A stretch of 64,000 bases of DNA from Miscanthus floridulus (Eukaryota; Streptophyta; Magnoliopsida; Poales; Poaceae): contig NC_089587.1 of NCBI RefSeq assembly GCF_019320115.1, forward strand, positions 85,112,384 through 85,176,383, given 5' to 3'. Made by a program: the position numbers and the translations under genes. The notes under the pieces are model-generated. The model saw only the letters and a program-made list of their open reading frames with translations. It did no database searches and was not told the origin of the DNA. Of this stretch, positions 21,870-34,473 are shown in pieces (positions within the stretch are counted from its first letter, which is position 1; the number at the start of each line of letters is the position of its first letter).

Positions 21870-22245
21870 GGTTTCTCATTGTCCTCCTAATTTGTTATAC
21901 GGTTGTAGCTAGATTTATATTAATTTTGCTTAGCTCCTAACAAAAAACCCGTTTATGAATCGTTCTCGTCTCATTGTCCTCCTAATTCGTTATACGGTTT
22001 TCATACACCTTTTATATTGCCTAATCAGTCTTAGCTAGATTAGATTTATTTCGTTTAGCTCCTAAAAAAGATCGTTTATGAATCGTTCCCATCTCATTGT
22101 CCTCCTAATTCGCTATATCGCTCTAGTTACCTTTGGCTCTCATGTGTCGTTTATGAATAGTTCTCATCTCATTGCCCTCCTAATTCGCTATATCGCTCTT
22201 GTTAACTTTTGGCTCTCATGTGTTCAGCTATTTCATACACCTTTT
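21870..22245 (+). repeat. Degenerate direct repeats (about 75-120 bp spacing)
   Basis: TCTCATTG(T/C)CCTCCTAATT recurs at 21874, 21969, 22092 and 22167, each followed by a TATA(C/T)GG/CG motif; the last two units also share the ATATCGCTCT and TTTGGCTCTCATGTG stretches. AT-rich, non-coding. Confidence 0.7.
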
Positions 22246-23144
22246 ATCTTACCTCGTCTATAGTTTAGATGGTATACAAATCGATGGCATCCTTTTTTCT
22301 TATTTCTTGATATTCTTTACTTAATTCCCCATCGAAAATTATGATGCTCTAAAGTGTAAAACACACTTTTTTCAAAGACCAAAGTAAAATATATTTTATT
22401 AATTTAGAAAACACAAACCAGGTCACCTAGACGTCCAAGTTATCCTATATTTACACTTCAATTGTTCAGTGGTCGAAGAATCATTATAACCTTTCATTTT
22501 CGTGAGTCACGCAGCCAACTCGGACAATAGTTGCATGGCCAGAAAACTACTTCTCCCTGATTTTAAAGCCATTTATGAAATTTAAAATCCCAAAAGTTAT
22601 CAGTTATGCCATGACGTCACCAAAACAACTCTAAATGAGGCAAAATTGAAAACGCAAGAAATCAGGGCAATGATTCTTTGGTGCCCTTTCGTTCATGACA
22701 GTTGCTCAGTCTTGTAGACTCGTACAGCTTTAAGGCCCCCTTTTACCACACATTATGCAGGCTAACGTATCTCAGCTCTTCTACATCCTCAAATGTAGAA
22801 AAACACTTTATCTTGTATATCTGAAATATACAAGATCTGCTGATTACAACCAAGTGATCCGATCCCTCTAATTCATAATTGAGCAGGCATCTAGTTAGCA
22901 TGAACCATTTGATATGCTGATGGTAAAGTACTGTGGGTGTCTTATACATATACCAGCACGCATAAAAAACATTAGAAATCGAAAAACAAATACAAGCTCT
23001 ACAATCCTCTGCTTAAGGACAATTAAGGCATGAGGCAGGTAAGCAAAATTCATATAACCCATTTGTGTAACTCCTTAAAACGCTCATGTCACTCGAGTGG
23101 TTGACCACTTAAGAAAAAGGTTCGAGTCACTTTGTTACAATAAA
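22246..23144. other. Intergenic, no confirmed gene
   Basis: AT-rich. A 68-codon minus-strand frame at 22743-22949 ends FEDVEELRYVSLHNVW and could be an old exon, but no family or splice context is recognisable. Confidence 0.3.
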
Positions 23145-23268
23145 CAGCCTGTTCGGTGGAAAAAGATCGTATACAATCATGGATTATTACTGCTGGCTGG
23201 TTTGGTGTGAGAGAAAAATACTGTTCTAGCTGGAAATTTACGATCGTTTACAACCAAGCGAACAGGCT
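23145..23268. mobile_element. MITE of the CAGCCTGTTCG family
   Basis: 124 bp, perfect 11 bp inverted ends CAGCCTGTTCG / CGAACAGGCTG. Related elements are at 53735-53849 and 54624-54762 (CTGGTTTGG and GTGAGAGA core shared). Confidence 0.75.
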
Positions 23269-24058
23269 GAAAATTACACACAAGGGCTGTATACTCCGTA
23301 CGTGAAGCATTTATTTCCCTTCTACCTTTCAGCTGTTTAGTCACATATGATTGTACATTGCCTTGGTTTTAGCTTTTAAGTAATTAATATTTTTTTCTCG
23401 AACATGTAAGAAAGTTGCGTGTCATTTCATTAGTAGGTAGAAAATGGTCTGAGTACTTAATATGGACAGTTCGGTTAGCAGTGAGTGCTTTAGCATTAGT
23501 AGTTACAAAAGTTAAATCTGCAGCCAAGTAACACAAATGATCTGATCTGAGTTATTTTCATCTGAAGGCATGAAGGAGCATGAAAGAGCAGACATCAGAT
23601 GTATTCAGAATAATTGAGCAAAAGTTACCAAACCAGCATTATTCTGGCTGGCTTATCTCACAGGGGGTAAAGCCAATCCTAGCATGCTGGTTCTCAAGTT
23701 ACAATTGAACATGCTCCCTATTTCTCAAATGTACAGAAATGACAGATTAAGCACTACTAGCGAACCCTTTGACTCAGAAAAAAGAAAAGTATCAATCAGC
23801 GAACACAGTTACACAGCTAGGCCATACGGTAGAATCAGTTCACACAAAAACGAACACACTTGTACCTGATAGTGACTTAGTATGTTTGAAGTCAACAGTT
23901 TAAATCATTGTCGTGAAAACAATGTGCAAACCCAATGTAGTGAGGCCAACAAACACAACAGTAGACCACGAAACATGGGCTCAATAGAGTTTTATTAAGT
24001 CTCTACCATTCTGATGATAGAAACATCATGGATGATCAAAATTGTCAAAACAATAGCA

Positions 24059-27000
24059 TTATGAACTTCCTGAAGGAAGATCTGACGTTCGCCACCAAAA
24101 GCCAACAGAAAAGCTAATAGAAAGAGATCTCACGTAATGCCACCATTTTGGGGGAATGTAAAGCAGGTCACCTTCCTCCAATATGCAATCCATGAATTCA
24201 AGAGCTGCAGTCTTCGGGTGCTCTTTTTCATCAATGTTGTCAAGATCTACCTGTTAAGACAGATTAGAGGAACCAAATCACATGTAGCTCAATTTTGTTT
24301 GCAATAGAACTCAATTAACCTTATTGGGCGGTGCAGAGCTTGAGGATCACAACACTATGAATGGATTTGGATTGTAACGAAGCAAAGTTGAACGTGAGGG
24401 TTCCAATAAAGATAGGTTGACCAAGGCGTCCAGAAGAAAATCTAGCACCATCAAATAGTCATATGGCAGTTGGCATATTCACTTTATTCCCAGAATTTTT
24501 TTAATAAAGACTGACTCTATTTTTAGAATCTCACTGTCATGTAGCATGTTTGGAACAACTTCAGGCAACACAATATGATTATGGATAACAAGGTAAACTG
24601 CTCGTAGTTTTTTGGGTATCCAATCAAAATTTTGCGGTCATGTTTTTAGCATGCAAGAATCATTGATATCAAGGCATGCAAGAATCATTCTATATATATA
24701 GTGCTTGTTTAAAACAGGCTACTTACCTCACTTTGACTGTCATGGTTCTTTGTTACTAGAATCATTAGAAAAAATAGCACATTTACAGAATCTCCACATC
24801 AAGGTTGAGATTATGTAAGGTAATATATTTGGAACAGGTTCAGAAATATTTAAAATAAGGCAACAAAATAGTTATGGACAGTAAGGTAAGGTGACAGCTT
24901 TAGGGTATCCAATCAAGTTTTTACACTAATGTCACTTGTGCATGCGGGCATCATTGATCTAAACAGACTGCTCACCTGACTAGTATTGCTTAGCATGCTT
25001 TCTGTGTTAGGGTATAGACCCACGGATACAGAAGCAGGATAGAGTCTAACATACTTCCTTCCCAAAACCTGCCAAGGAGTAACAACCAGATACATCAACT
25101 AACTCAGAAATCTTAATCTACACAAACTATGTCACTCTCAGCACTCCGAACTAGTTACCAATCAGTGTAAATTCAAATAACTAAAGGAACAAAGAGCGTT
25201 TATAGTTCCATGTAACTTACTGTAGGTTATGAATATCTTTGGTTTCAGTTCATCATAACCTACTAAAAGTAGTCGCAAACATGCTGATCTTTTTTATACA
25301 AGTCATACTTGAGCAAGCGCCAAAACATGATTTGCTAAGAACATGAATAATGCAAGGACAAAAATCCATGGGCATTCAAATAATTGGTAAGACGGTTTCA
25401 TCACTATTGAGGAAAATGCGGTTTGATGTAGTGTAGCAACAAGCAACAAGCCAACAGCAATCATGCAGTCAGTTTTTCTTTTTATACATTCATGTCAACA
25501 CTCTTGTAGTGTAGTGGTAACCTCCCCAGTTGAGGGAGACACCGGCCAGGGTTCAAATCCTGGGGGGAAAAAGTTCCTCGCTGGCAACCCAACCCAAAAA
25601 ATAGTGGCAGGGTGCCGGCCTGTGCACTCGTGGTTGGTTTGGGCTCTACTACCACAAGGTAGTTGCAGTGGTTAGTAGCCCAAAAGGTCATGGTCGGCCC
25701 AGGTCAATGCGGCCCTATAGGGTGAAGCCAAGGTTTGGGGGGTTTCTCGGTCCGTGTTGTTGAGGTTTCTTCTTAATCATAATGATCAAGAAGGTTGTTT
25801 CCCAAGGTCAAGTTTCCTTCTAGACGTTCACTGGGAGGGGAGTGAGGGCTACCCTTAGAATCCATTGCACTGGGCCAGCAAGAAACATATTCTGGTCAAC
25901 CATCAATTATGTTTTACAATGTACTCACGAGATAAGTTCACATTGGGGAAAACAGGTGTCACCAAATTGAAGCAATGTCCGCTTCTTCTCAAAGGAGTCG
26001 GTGGCTTCAGAGACGAGTGTCTTCGCAGCAGGCTAATTGTAGGTGGCTCAAGGACGGGTTTTCACCACAATAACACAACGTCGTGCATTCATGCCTATGT
26101 TTCCAGATATTCCAACAGCACAGGAGTTTGTCTTGTTGAATATGTAAATTAGTTTTTCAAAGTCAAACCGAGTAAATGGCCTTTTCCCTCAGTTACAGGG
26201 GTTGGTGGCCTGAAAGTAACTTGCCTTTGATAAAAGGAAACAAACACAAGATGTCCTTCTCCTAGTGAAATTATAGGAAGGGTTCAAACATGTTTGCCTG
26301 CGGCCTGTTGTTTGTATAGGAAGCTTGCTGATTTTAATTTCAAGCATAGAAATAAGAACAATAGTTTCTGTAAGACTTCACTAGAAAGCCTGCTGAAAGC
26401 AGAAAAAAATGCCAAGCAATGAAGCAACACGGTTGCTAGAATTGTGGCCAGAGAAACAAACCATCATATCACACTAGAAATAATATAAAGAAAATAGTGG
26501 CAGGGCATGAGTACTGATGCAATAAATAAAATGGTCAACTTCTTAAACATCGCACATTCAATTATCCATGGTAACCAACACACATAAGTCAAGAATATAG
26601 AGATGAACAAACAGGGTTTTAACATAGACATTGTTTGTGTCATACCTGAGCAAAAAGGTTGTGATGTGGGTCATGATGCAATGGAGTTATTGTCCCATGA
26701 GGGCCGAACCAAGCATTAAGTGACTGGAGTTTGCCACCACAAGCTAAACAGTACTCAGGAACAGTAATGTCTTTGTGGAGCTCCTTTATCTGTCAAATGT
26801 TACAAATCAAATCCAAATGTTTGGTAAACTGCTAAGTCAGTAGATGCATGGGTTTGGTTGCTACATAAATTTTCTCACCTGGTCAAACAATTGATGCTGC
26901 GCTACACATGCCAAGTTTGCAGAATCACTTGACCACATCCTCTCAAGAAATTGAGAAAATGTGATAAGCTCCTGTTTCAACTCAGTACATGCATAATTTT

Positions 27001-29375
27001 TTCCAACCTGTGGCACCATTTGTTATGAGCGCACTTGGACCATGTATCACCAAATGTTGAAGTACCTTGAAGTATTGCTGACAGTATACTCAACCAGAAA
27101 GCAGACCTAGCTTAACCAAAAAGAAGCTACAGCCCAGGCCTAAGAGGAGCAGCAATTGCTTATGGACAGGACTTGTTATCTATGGATAACAAAGGCCACA
27201 CATTTTTTAAAACTGCATGAATACTAGAAATCTAATGCAGATGATTGGGTAAGGCAAATGTGGTAATCCAAAAGTTAGTTAGGCAACTTTTAATGATGAG
27301 CCATTGAAGAATTTGGTTCTATACTTGTCACTTATTAATACTTCTCATACCAGATGGTAAAGGAAATTCTATAAGCAGAAGCATGGTGTCAGAAGTTATG
27401 ATTAACATATGAAAAAGAAAAGGGGCCACCAGTTAAAAAGAACGTTCTGCTCATGCCGTCAATTATGACAGCATAAGTTAACTAATGGAGCGCGTGATGC
27501 AGATCCCCAGATGTAATTATTTGATTTTCCAAATGTAAAAAATTTTAGATCTAGTTTGAAGAGTTCAGGGTCTTTAGTGTCCTAGCAACTCCGAAGTTGG
27601 TTTTCCAACCTGGAATTTTAAACTAATATATGTTGTGCAACTCAAATTTACATCTTCAGTAGTTAACTTAGGTAGCATAATAATACAAAGGATAAATTAT
27701 GGAACAAAGACACTCTACAATATTTCGATTATTCCTGAAACAACGGAACTTAACTCCTGAAAAATAAGCTTGAGTACTTAATGGCAACTGGCCAAATTAT
27801 TGAATCGATGCACTTGTTGGATGAAGTGTTACTATGCTTTTTCCCCAAATAAAACCATAATTTATTTGCAATTTTACATGTCAGTTCTTAATGTCTACAA
27901 GTGCAAGTAGTCACCTGAACAGGAATAGTCCGATCTCCAGCTATACTCTGTAGGTACTTTATGTCCTTCCACTTTGTCCTTGCAGGCCAATGCTCAATGC
28001 ATCCACTGAGTATAACAGGGGACTCACATAAAAAGTAATCACGTATAAATGCCTCCAAAGAAATGCATGATCGCCTCTCAATTTGCTTACAAGATAGGGA
28101 ATTCACTGGTAGAAGTTTGAGTACCTATCATTAAAAGCGGCAAATTGATAAATCAGTAATGTAGTGCAGATATGGCAAATTAAATTCACCATTTGTACAC
28201 TATCTTGGTCAAACTTGGTCATGCAACGGAGAAATTTAGTGGATAATTTTCCTCAAAAAGAATCAAGCATATGGTAAACCATGACTTTGAGTAATGGTAA
28301 CTTAGGATGGAACACCAAAAATAAGCAAATCAAGCACTAAAGTAGTTAAACAAACATTTTTTACCTTGACCCCCAAACAAATCAAGTATATCCTACTTGA
28401 ATTTCAGACTGTAAACAACTAAACCTGAAAAAAATCTAGTACATCCTACTTGAATTTCAGATTCTAAATAACTTAACCCAAATTGATCGAAAGTCCTCAA
28501 ACTTTTCTCTACCAAGTGACGGCCAAATGCAGAAAACTAACCCAGCACTCCTACTGGAAAGTACTAGAATCTTCCGCACCTCTGCAAATAAATAGTCTGC
28601 TTACATCAACTGAGGCACCTGTAAGACCAATCAAAGTTAGTATGGACCTAGGAAGGCATGATAGCACAGCATTATGGACCTGATATACTGTCTTCACACA
28701 TAAAAACCAACTACTCCCTCCGTCCTAAAATAAGCGCACATGTCGCACATTTTAGTATTTTGGTAACAAAATGAGCTGAGAATACTGCATGATGAAACTA
28801 CTAAACCACTTCGTACAGAAACAGAACAATCCAAACCAATAACGCCGTTGGTGAAAACTGAAATGACTGTACGAAGCACTACATTTGCACAACGCAATCA
28901 ACAGAAGCGGATGCGAGATCGTAGCACAGCGACAGGCGACTGATATACTCACATCGTCAAGGTCTCGGCCCCCCGCGATCCCTTCCTCCCACCTCTGCAC
29001 ATCCCCATCGGCGACCGGGACCGCGCCCGCCTCGCCGCGGCCGAGCCCCGCGATGGCGTCGTCGAGCTCGGCGCGGAGGAGGCCCCCGCCCATGATGAGT
29101 CCCATGTCGAGCGCCCGGAGCGCGGCGCGGCGGTCGCCGGCGGCGGCGCGGAGGCCGGCGACGTGGAGGCAGGCGAGCGCGTAGGCGTCCAGCCACGCGG
29201 CGCCGACCTCGGCCCGGGGCGCCGAGTGCAGCTGCTCCCACGCCATCTCCCGCGCCGCCTCGGCCGCGCGGAGGTCCCCCGCGGCCGCCTTCTCCGCGGA
29301 GGCCACGAACGCGAACCCGCCCTCCTCCGTTATCTGCCGCAGCAGCGCCGCCCGCTTCTCCCCGCCCGTGGCCAT
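24059..29375 (-). CDS. JMJ30: JmjC-domain oxygenase, JMJ30/KDM8 (JMJD5)-like, six exons
   Basis: Exons (minus): 28953-29375, 27915-28124, 26879-27007, 26646-26789, 24976-25068, 24059-24250, all with GT-AG borders and phase 0, giving 396 residues with no stop. Residues 1-141 form the Ala/Arg-rich N-terminal part. The JmjC domain follows: EAFIRDYFLCESPVILSGCI, then WFGPHGTITPLHHDPHHN with the Fe(II) pair His292/Asp294, VLGRKYVRLYPA, and YIPPKWWHYVRSLSISFSVG with the third ligand His371. The fold uses Fe(II) and 2-oxoglutarate. Arabidopsis JMJ30 is a nuclear, clock-associated member of about 430 residues. Whether the substrate is histone H3K36/H3K27 methyl-lysine or a hydroxylation target is unsettled for the family. 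The ATG at 29375 is the first in a GC-rich exon and lies about 190 bp below evening elements. Introns hold a SINE-like segment (25505-25775) and a Stowaway remnant (from 28712). Orthology to JMJ30 is inference. Confidence 0.93.
25505..25775 (+). mobile_element. SINE-like segment in intron 4 of the JmjC gene
   Basis: TGTAGTGTAGTGGTAACC resembles a Pol III A box and CAGGGTTCAAATCCTGG a B box about 45 bp on. The block ends near TTTCTCGGTCCGTG and TTCTTCTTAAT as some grass SINEs do. It lies opposite to the gene. No clean target duplication found. Confidence 0.6.
28712..28770. mobile_element. Stowaway MITE remnant in intron 1 of the JmjC gene
   Basis: TACTCCCTCCGTCCTAAAAT is the standard Stowaway end, but no complementary right end follows, so only a fragment remains. 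Confidence 0.5.
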
Positions 29376-29533
29376 TGCTGGATCGGCCGCTCTTTGCCGC
29401 TGCGGAATTGAATTGAAAAGCGCGGCCCAAAAGCGGCGGGGGGCACAGTACGGCAGGCACCCGACGTCCCGACCCGAGCGAGCGCTGACTCTGAGCGAGT
29501 GAGAGAGGCGCAGGCGGCCGGCCCGTGCTCGAG

Positions 29534-29722
29534 AGATATTTACGGCCGTGTCCTCGCTCGGGTGAGATATTTTTGCGCGAGATATTTTGGGTGCCTGCCA
29601 ACGGCTACGAAGCGAGAGTCGGCTGGGCCCGTGCGAAGAAAGATGGTTCTCGTACCTTCCGGAAAGTTCAGAAGCAGAGTGATCACGTGGAAGAACAGAA
29701 AAGAGACAGAGCAAGATATTTC
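29534..29722 (-). promoter_or_regulatory. Evening-element cluster and G-box upstream of the JmjC gene
   Basis: On the gene's strand AAAATATCT occurs at 29565-29573 and 29580-29588. One-base variants are TAAATATCT (29534-29542) and GAAATATCT (29714-29722). A palindromic CACGTG G-box is at 29684-29689. AAAATATCT is the evening element bound by the Myb clock repressors CCA1/LHY and by RVE8-type activators. All sites lie about 160-350 bp above the ATG, in a plausible promoter. This predicts evening-phased transcription; no expression data are visible here. Confidence 0.7.
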
Positions 29723-29736
29723 CGGGGCTGGAGAAG

Positions 29737-29781
29737 TGGAGACTGGAGACTGGAGTCTGGAGTCTGGAGTCTGGAGGAGGA
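29737..29781 (+). repeat. 7 bp minisatellite (GGAGACT/GGAGTCT)
   Basis: Six or so tandem TGGAGACT / TGGAGTCT units directly beyond the evening-element region, upstream of the JmjC gene. Confidence 0.85.
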
Positions 29782-30180
29782 GCTTCTCCAGCAGAGTGTT
29801 GCTTAAAGTAGCAAATTGTTCGTTAACACTTGTCCTCCGTGTCGCTCTTATGCTCGGTGTCATTCTCAGTTGCACGGCAGCTAGTGTGGCCGAGCAGCTT
29901 AGTGCTTTTTCAGTGTAGTATAATATTAATATAAAAAAGAATTCAAGAAAATACGATCATCCAAAAAAATCTATGACTTAAACTCCTCAACTTGACATGC
30001 TGTATTTTTCTAAATTTATTATTGGAGTTAATGGTATTGTCTTTTCGGTGGTAGGTGATGTATCCATCGACAACGAGTCTTAGTCTTTGGGAGATGCTCA
30101 TAGGCATAGGATGTGTGTGCTTGCGTTCGTAAGGATGAGTGTGTGTGCACGTATGTTTGTCTATATCTGTATTATGGTTT
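29782..30180. other. Intergenic, nothing recognised
   Basis: AT-rich. No coding frame or repeat that I can support. Confidence 0.4.
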
Positions 30181-30424
30181 GCGCCTTGTTTAGATGCCAC
30201 CAAAATTCCAAGTTTTTTCACTCTCTCTCCATCACATTAATTTTTAGCCGCTTGCATGGAGTATTAAATATAGGTAAAAAAAATAACTAATTGCACAGTT
30301 TAGTTGGAAATCATGAGATGAATCTTTTGAGCCTAGTTGGTCCACGATTGGACAATATTTGTCAAATAAGACGAAAGTGGTACTATTCATCAGTTTGAAA
30401 TTTTTTCAGCATCTAAACGAGGCC
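30181..30424. mobile_element. Tourist-type MITE (CCTTGTTTAGATG subfamily)
   Basis: 244 bp, ends GCCTTGTTTAGATGC / GCATCTAAACGAGGCC; interior TTTTTTCACTCTCTCTCCAT, TAGCCGCTTG, GACGAAAGTG shared almost word for word with 59649-59890. Confidence 0.85.
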
Positions 30425-31918
30425 TTGGTAAAAAAACTTCATCGGAAGAAGCATATACGGTCTTCATAAAAAAGAAGCATATATGGTCTATTGAGCCTTG
30501 CAAAGTTCGCCATCATCGTTTAGTGTAGTGGTAAGTACAAAGGCGAAGTACTCGAGAATGCTTTATGCAACTCACTAATAGAGTAATCATCAGGCCATCG
30601 AAGAGATACTTTGATGATGGCGGCATAAGCGCGCATCCAACCAATGTTAGGTTTGATATGCCCACATGTCAGAATCATCTAAGCCATGAGTTGGAGTTGT
30701 ACAATAAGTCGAGTGGCCTAAGCAACTAAACAACAACACTATAAAATAGGCAACTGCGTTAGAGTAGAAGGGTATCGATGATCCTTGTGAAACCTGAACA
30801 GGTCTCATCTTTCCTTCGTAATCATCCTTCCCCTCTTCTCATCTTCCTCCTCCTCCTCTAAATTTTCATGCTCCGGTTGCTACTTCCCCGATCCATAATA
30901 CTTGTTTGCCTACCTCTACTACCCTACTGCTAACACACTATGGGTTCTCGAGTTCGTATAGCATGAGACCTTAGCCGCTTTTGCGTGGTGGTTACATGTT
31001 GTGATTTGCGAAATTGGTAATTGACCTATTACGATGGTGGATCCAAAAACGAAGTAAGAAGGAGGCTAAATAATTGAAGGCTCTAAGTCTAAACAGGCGG
31101 CTGGGCAGCTTCTAGGCTAGAGTTTTTATGGACCGTTGTGTGAGAAAAATTAGTAGTAGTGTCACTTTGTTTAGGGTAGACGGGTGCATATCCGCCCTAG
31201 TATCCAAGTCATTGATCAATTTGACAAATCTGTTGCTCCATGGTAATCAAAAGATATGGAGCAACGGTGACTTTAATTTATTTTCTCCTATAAAACCAAT
31301 TTGAATATTTGATTGAGACCATCACCTTGTAAGAGAACGGCAGTACGGTAAAAGGTAGCAATAGCAAGTGACGTCGATGATTGCTTTATGCGACCTTACC
31401 AGTGGAGACTGGGAAATATTTTGGTGACGGTGACATAAAGCCTCTACGTGTACGTTTGTCCGGACGCAACGTGGACCGCTACGGGCGTAGATCCTCCACG
31501 TCACATGTATCTCCACCTGTCGAGTGGTGTGTCGAGTTTCCACGCCACGTCTGGTGCCACCGTGTCCACTGTCCAGGAACCTCTGACAGTCCACATCATA
31601 CAGCAGTGGGAAACTCAACTCTCTTTTTTTACACAATTTTCCTGTCCTTTTTTTTTTGGAAAAAAGGGAGAGAAATCCTCAAAGAAATACCACGTTTAAA
31701 AAAGCAACACTAGCAGACATACTCCTATATACATTTATACTCGCCCTCAGAAAGTATCTTACCTTGGCGACCTTTTTGAATTGTCGTTTGCAGCAACTAT
31801 TTGCCGACAACTGATGCAATCCTCTCCTTGGCACAGATATTAGTATACCATCGTCGTTTTCGCCTGCTGATTGCGCACCGGCCATTCATTAATCTGTGCT
31901 TTTTTTTTATAGGATTAA
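30425..31918. other. Intergenic, no gene seen
   Basis: Mixed composition. Short open frames on both strands (for example around 31381-31713) show no domain and no codon bias I would trust. Confidence 0.4.
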
Positions 31919-32100
31919 TCTGTGCTTTTGACAGAACGAGTGGCGCGCGTTTATTCTTTGAGATCTCTTATTTTTTCTAGCCTTTGTTCGAGCAAGATCA
32001 GGTTGATGAATCCGTCAAGGCTACACTCAAAACGATGTCACCAAAAGAGAGTGGGGGCGTTTCACGTTTGGTTCTCCAGCTGCTCTTACCTAACCTTGAC
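31919..32100 (+). repeat. Direct repeat, copy A
   Basis: Shares GTTCGAGCAAGATCAGGT, ATGAATCCGTCAAGG, CCAAAAGAGAGTGGG and TACCTAACCTTG in order with 34474-34627. The pair brackets 2.4 kb of retrotransposon debris. Confidence 0.8.
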
Positions 32101-32360
32101 GTTAGATTGTAATCTAAACCACACACCAGCGAGGCTGCTCGCCCTAGGTTGCACCCAACTTGAAACACGCAGCAAACAACTCCAAGAACGACTAAACCGA
32201 TCTAGAGAACAGTTAGGTCAATCTAGAGCTCGTCCAACGCCGTAAAAGTCTAGAAACGCCTCCCGGGAGGACCCGTCGGGGAGGAACACGCCTAGAGTAA
32301 ACTAAGTAGTAGATGTATTTTTGACAATTGAATGTCGGATCCTTCAGTCGGTTGTGATCC

Positions 32361-32364
<4 letters not shown>

Positions 32365-32399
<35 letters not shown>
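32365..32399. repeat. (AT)n microsatellite
   Basis: About 17 uninterrupted AT dinucleotides. Confidence 0.95.
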
Positions 32400-32402
<3 letters not shown>

Positions 32403-32499
32403 GGGGTGGTCTTATCCCATGAGAAAACAAGTCCAAAACGTAATCTCCATGTTTCCTACGTGCAAAAACACGTCCAAAATTCAATTTGGAAAGTGTTTG

Positions 32500-34290
32500 G
32501 TTCGGACTTGCACAGGCAAACCGGCCTAGCCGGTTTTTGCGGGGGCTGCTCGGCCCTACAGCCAGGCAAACCGGCCTAGCCGGTTCTAGAACCGGTCTGG
32601 CTGGTTCTACTACAGCCAAACCGGCCTAGCCGGTTCCAAAACCGGCCTGGCCGGTTCTTCTGTGCGTCCAGGGCACAACGGCTTTCGAAAATCACAATTA
32701 ATTTGTCCGGACTCCAAACGGGGCGAATCATATATGTTTTTCGATCAGCTCGACGAGAGGAACTCAATGATGTGGACCAATCTTGCATTTGAAGAACTTT
32801 TCCGAATGGAACCGGCCAAGCCGGTTCTGGCTGGTCTAGCACCCCTGAATCACTATTTCTTCGTTCGGGCTCCAAATGAGATAATCCAAATATGTTTTCT
32901 GACCAACTTGACGATAGAAATATGATGGTGGAATCCATTATAAACTTTGGTCACTTTTGGTTGTCAACATATGTCTCCTGTTTTTATGTGAAGCTTTAGG
33001 TGGAACCTAATAACATAATAAGAAACTCAATAGCAACGATTTCCAACTCATCGGCTATCTAGCGACTAAGGGCGATGTGTACATCGGCCATATTTGTTCT
33101 AAGGGCAATACATGTATCGGCCATTGCTTGGTTAGCACCAAACACTTAGATAGTATTTTTTCGAACACCTTCTGTACATTGCTCCAGTGAGACAATTGCT
33201 TCGTAATGTCTGCAGCATATATGAATTTCAGGCCTCAACTTTCAAACGTCGGCCTAGGCATGAAGCCACCCAAACATTAACTTTTTCCAATGGGTTGGCC
33301 GACGTCATCAATTTTTTACTACATGATGATATTGAGCCGATTATCAATCGGCTTTAGAGAAATAGGTACAAAACCATCCTTGGTGACACTAATAAATTCA
33401 AAATCAGTAAGGTCACGTCCAGATAAACAAGCAATACCATCATGCCCCCCGAGCAAAGGAGCATCGGCCGTAGCAACTTGGGCCGATGAGTCAGCGTGGA
33501 CAACTTCAATCTCATCACCCACCCACTGAATAAGGTGCTGGTGCAAACTAGAAGGAACACAACGGTTGACATGTATCCAATCTTGCCGAAGATCAAGTTG
33601 TAGCTCTCTTGTACTTCTGCAACAAAGAAAGTGGTAGCCAATGTCTTGCTTCCGATAGTAAGCTCCATCGATGCAACATCCTTTGCTGGAATTGGCTCAC
33701 CACCACCAACACCACTGATCGTCATGTTGGTCCTAATCAGCTCCTCATCTGTGCCACCATGCTTCTTATAAAGTGAATATGGCATTAAATTCACAATTGC
33801 CCCGCTATCCACCAACATGTTATGAACCAGTGTGCCATTAATGTGGCCCTTCACATGTAGTGGCTTGAGATGATTCACGGAGTCTTCTGGTTTCGCAAAG
33901 ACGACACTTTGTGTAGCAAAATTAAATTCAGCCGTCCTTGAATCATCTCCAAGAAAATCACCTTCGGTGGACAAATATACAACATTAATATCCACGCGCT
34001 CCAGAGATGGTTCATAATCCACCAATTCTTCATCTTGATCCTCCTATAGGTCCTCCGACTTTGCAGCAACAATTGGAGCAACAAAATCGGGAGCCGAATC
34101 ACCGAAAGATGTATTGGCTAGCACAGGAGGTAGAGGAACCGGCCTAGCCGTTTCTAAACCGGCCTAGCTAGTTTGGGGTGTAGAACCAGCAATAGAACCA
34201 GCCTGTCCGATTTTAGAACCGACCTAGCCAGTTTGATTGGGCAGTTGTGCTGTAGAACCAGTCTGGCTGGTTTTGCCCAGTCCAGTGTGC
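32500..34290 (-). mobile_element. Ty3/gypsy debris with repeated AACCGGCCTAGCCGGTT palindromes
   Basis: A protease fragment (33350-34025) sits between two clusters of the near-palindrome AACCGGCCTAGCCGGTT (32518-32660, 32808-32835 and 34136-34285). On the minus strand the motif translates as repeated EPARPV peptides, probably a repetitive linker of a gypsy polyprotein. No LTR or primer site is visible. Confidence 0.65.
33350..34025 (-). pseudogene. Retropepsin (gypsy protease) fragment
   Basis: The minus-strand frame contains LKPLHVKGHINGTLVHNMLV followed by DSGAIVNLMPYSLYKKHG, the D-S-G active site of retrotransposon aspartic proteases, then ISGVGGGEPIPAKDVASMEL and FFVAEVQESYNLIFGK. The last expected I-L-G-x-D-W box is altered and the frame wanders afterwards. 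No RT follows in this window, so it is an isolated remnant. Confidence 0.85.
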
Positions 34291-34473
34291 AACCTCCTTT
34301 CGGTTCGTCAATCCACCCACGACAACCATTCTTCTGTCGAGCTTCCGCACCACGTCATTGGCGCAACAGTGGCCAGGAATAATTTCAGCTTATTAAGATT
34401 GTATAAATTAGTGAACCATTCCAACCTAGAATTATTTCAGGTGCTCAAACCAGAGGAACCGAACAAGCCCTTA

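Noticed and set aside
25507..25570. tRNA gene in intron 4 of the JmjC gene
   Set aside because: B-box-like TTCAAATCC is present but acceptor and anticodon arms do not pair; SINE-like tail follows.
28885..29411. Plus-strand and alternate-frame open frames across the JmjC first exon
   Set aside because: They are by-products of GC-rich coding DNA. The minus-strand frame joins cleanly to five further exons.
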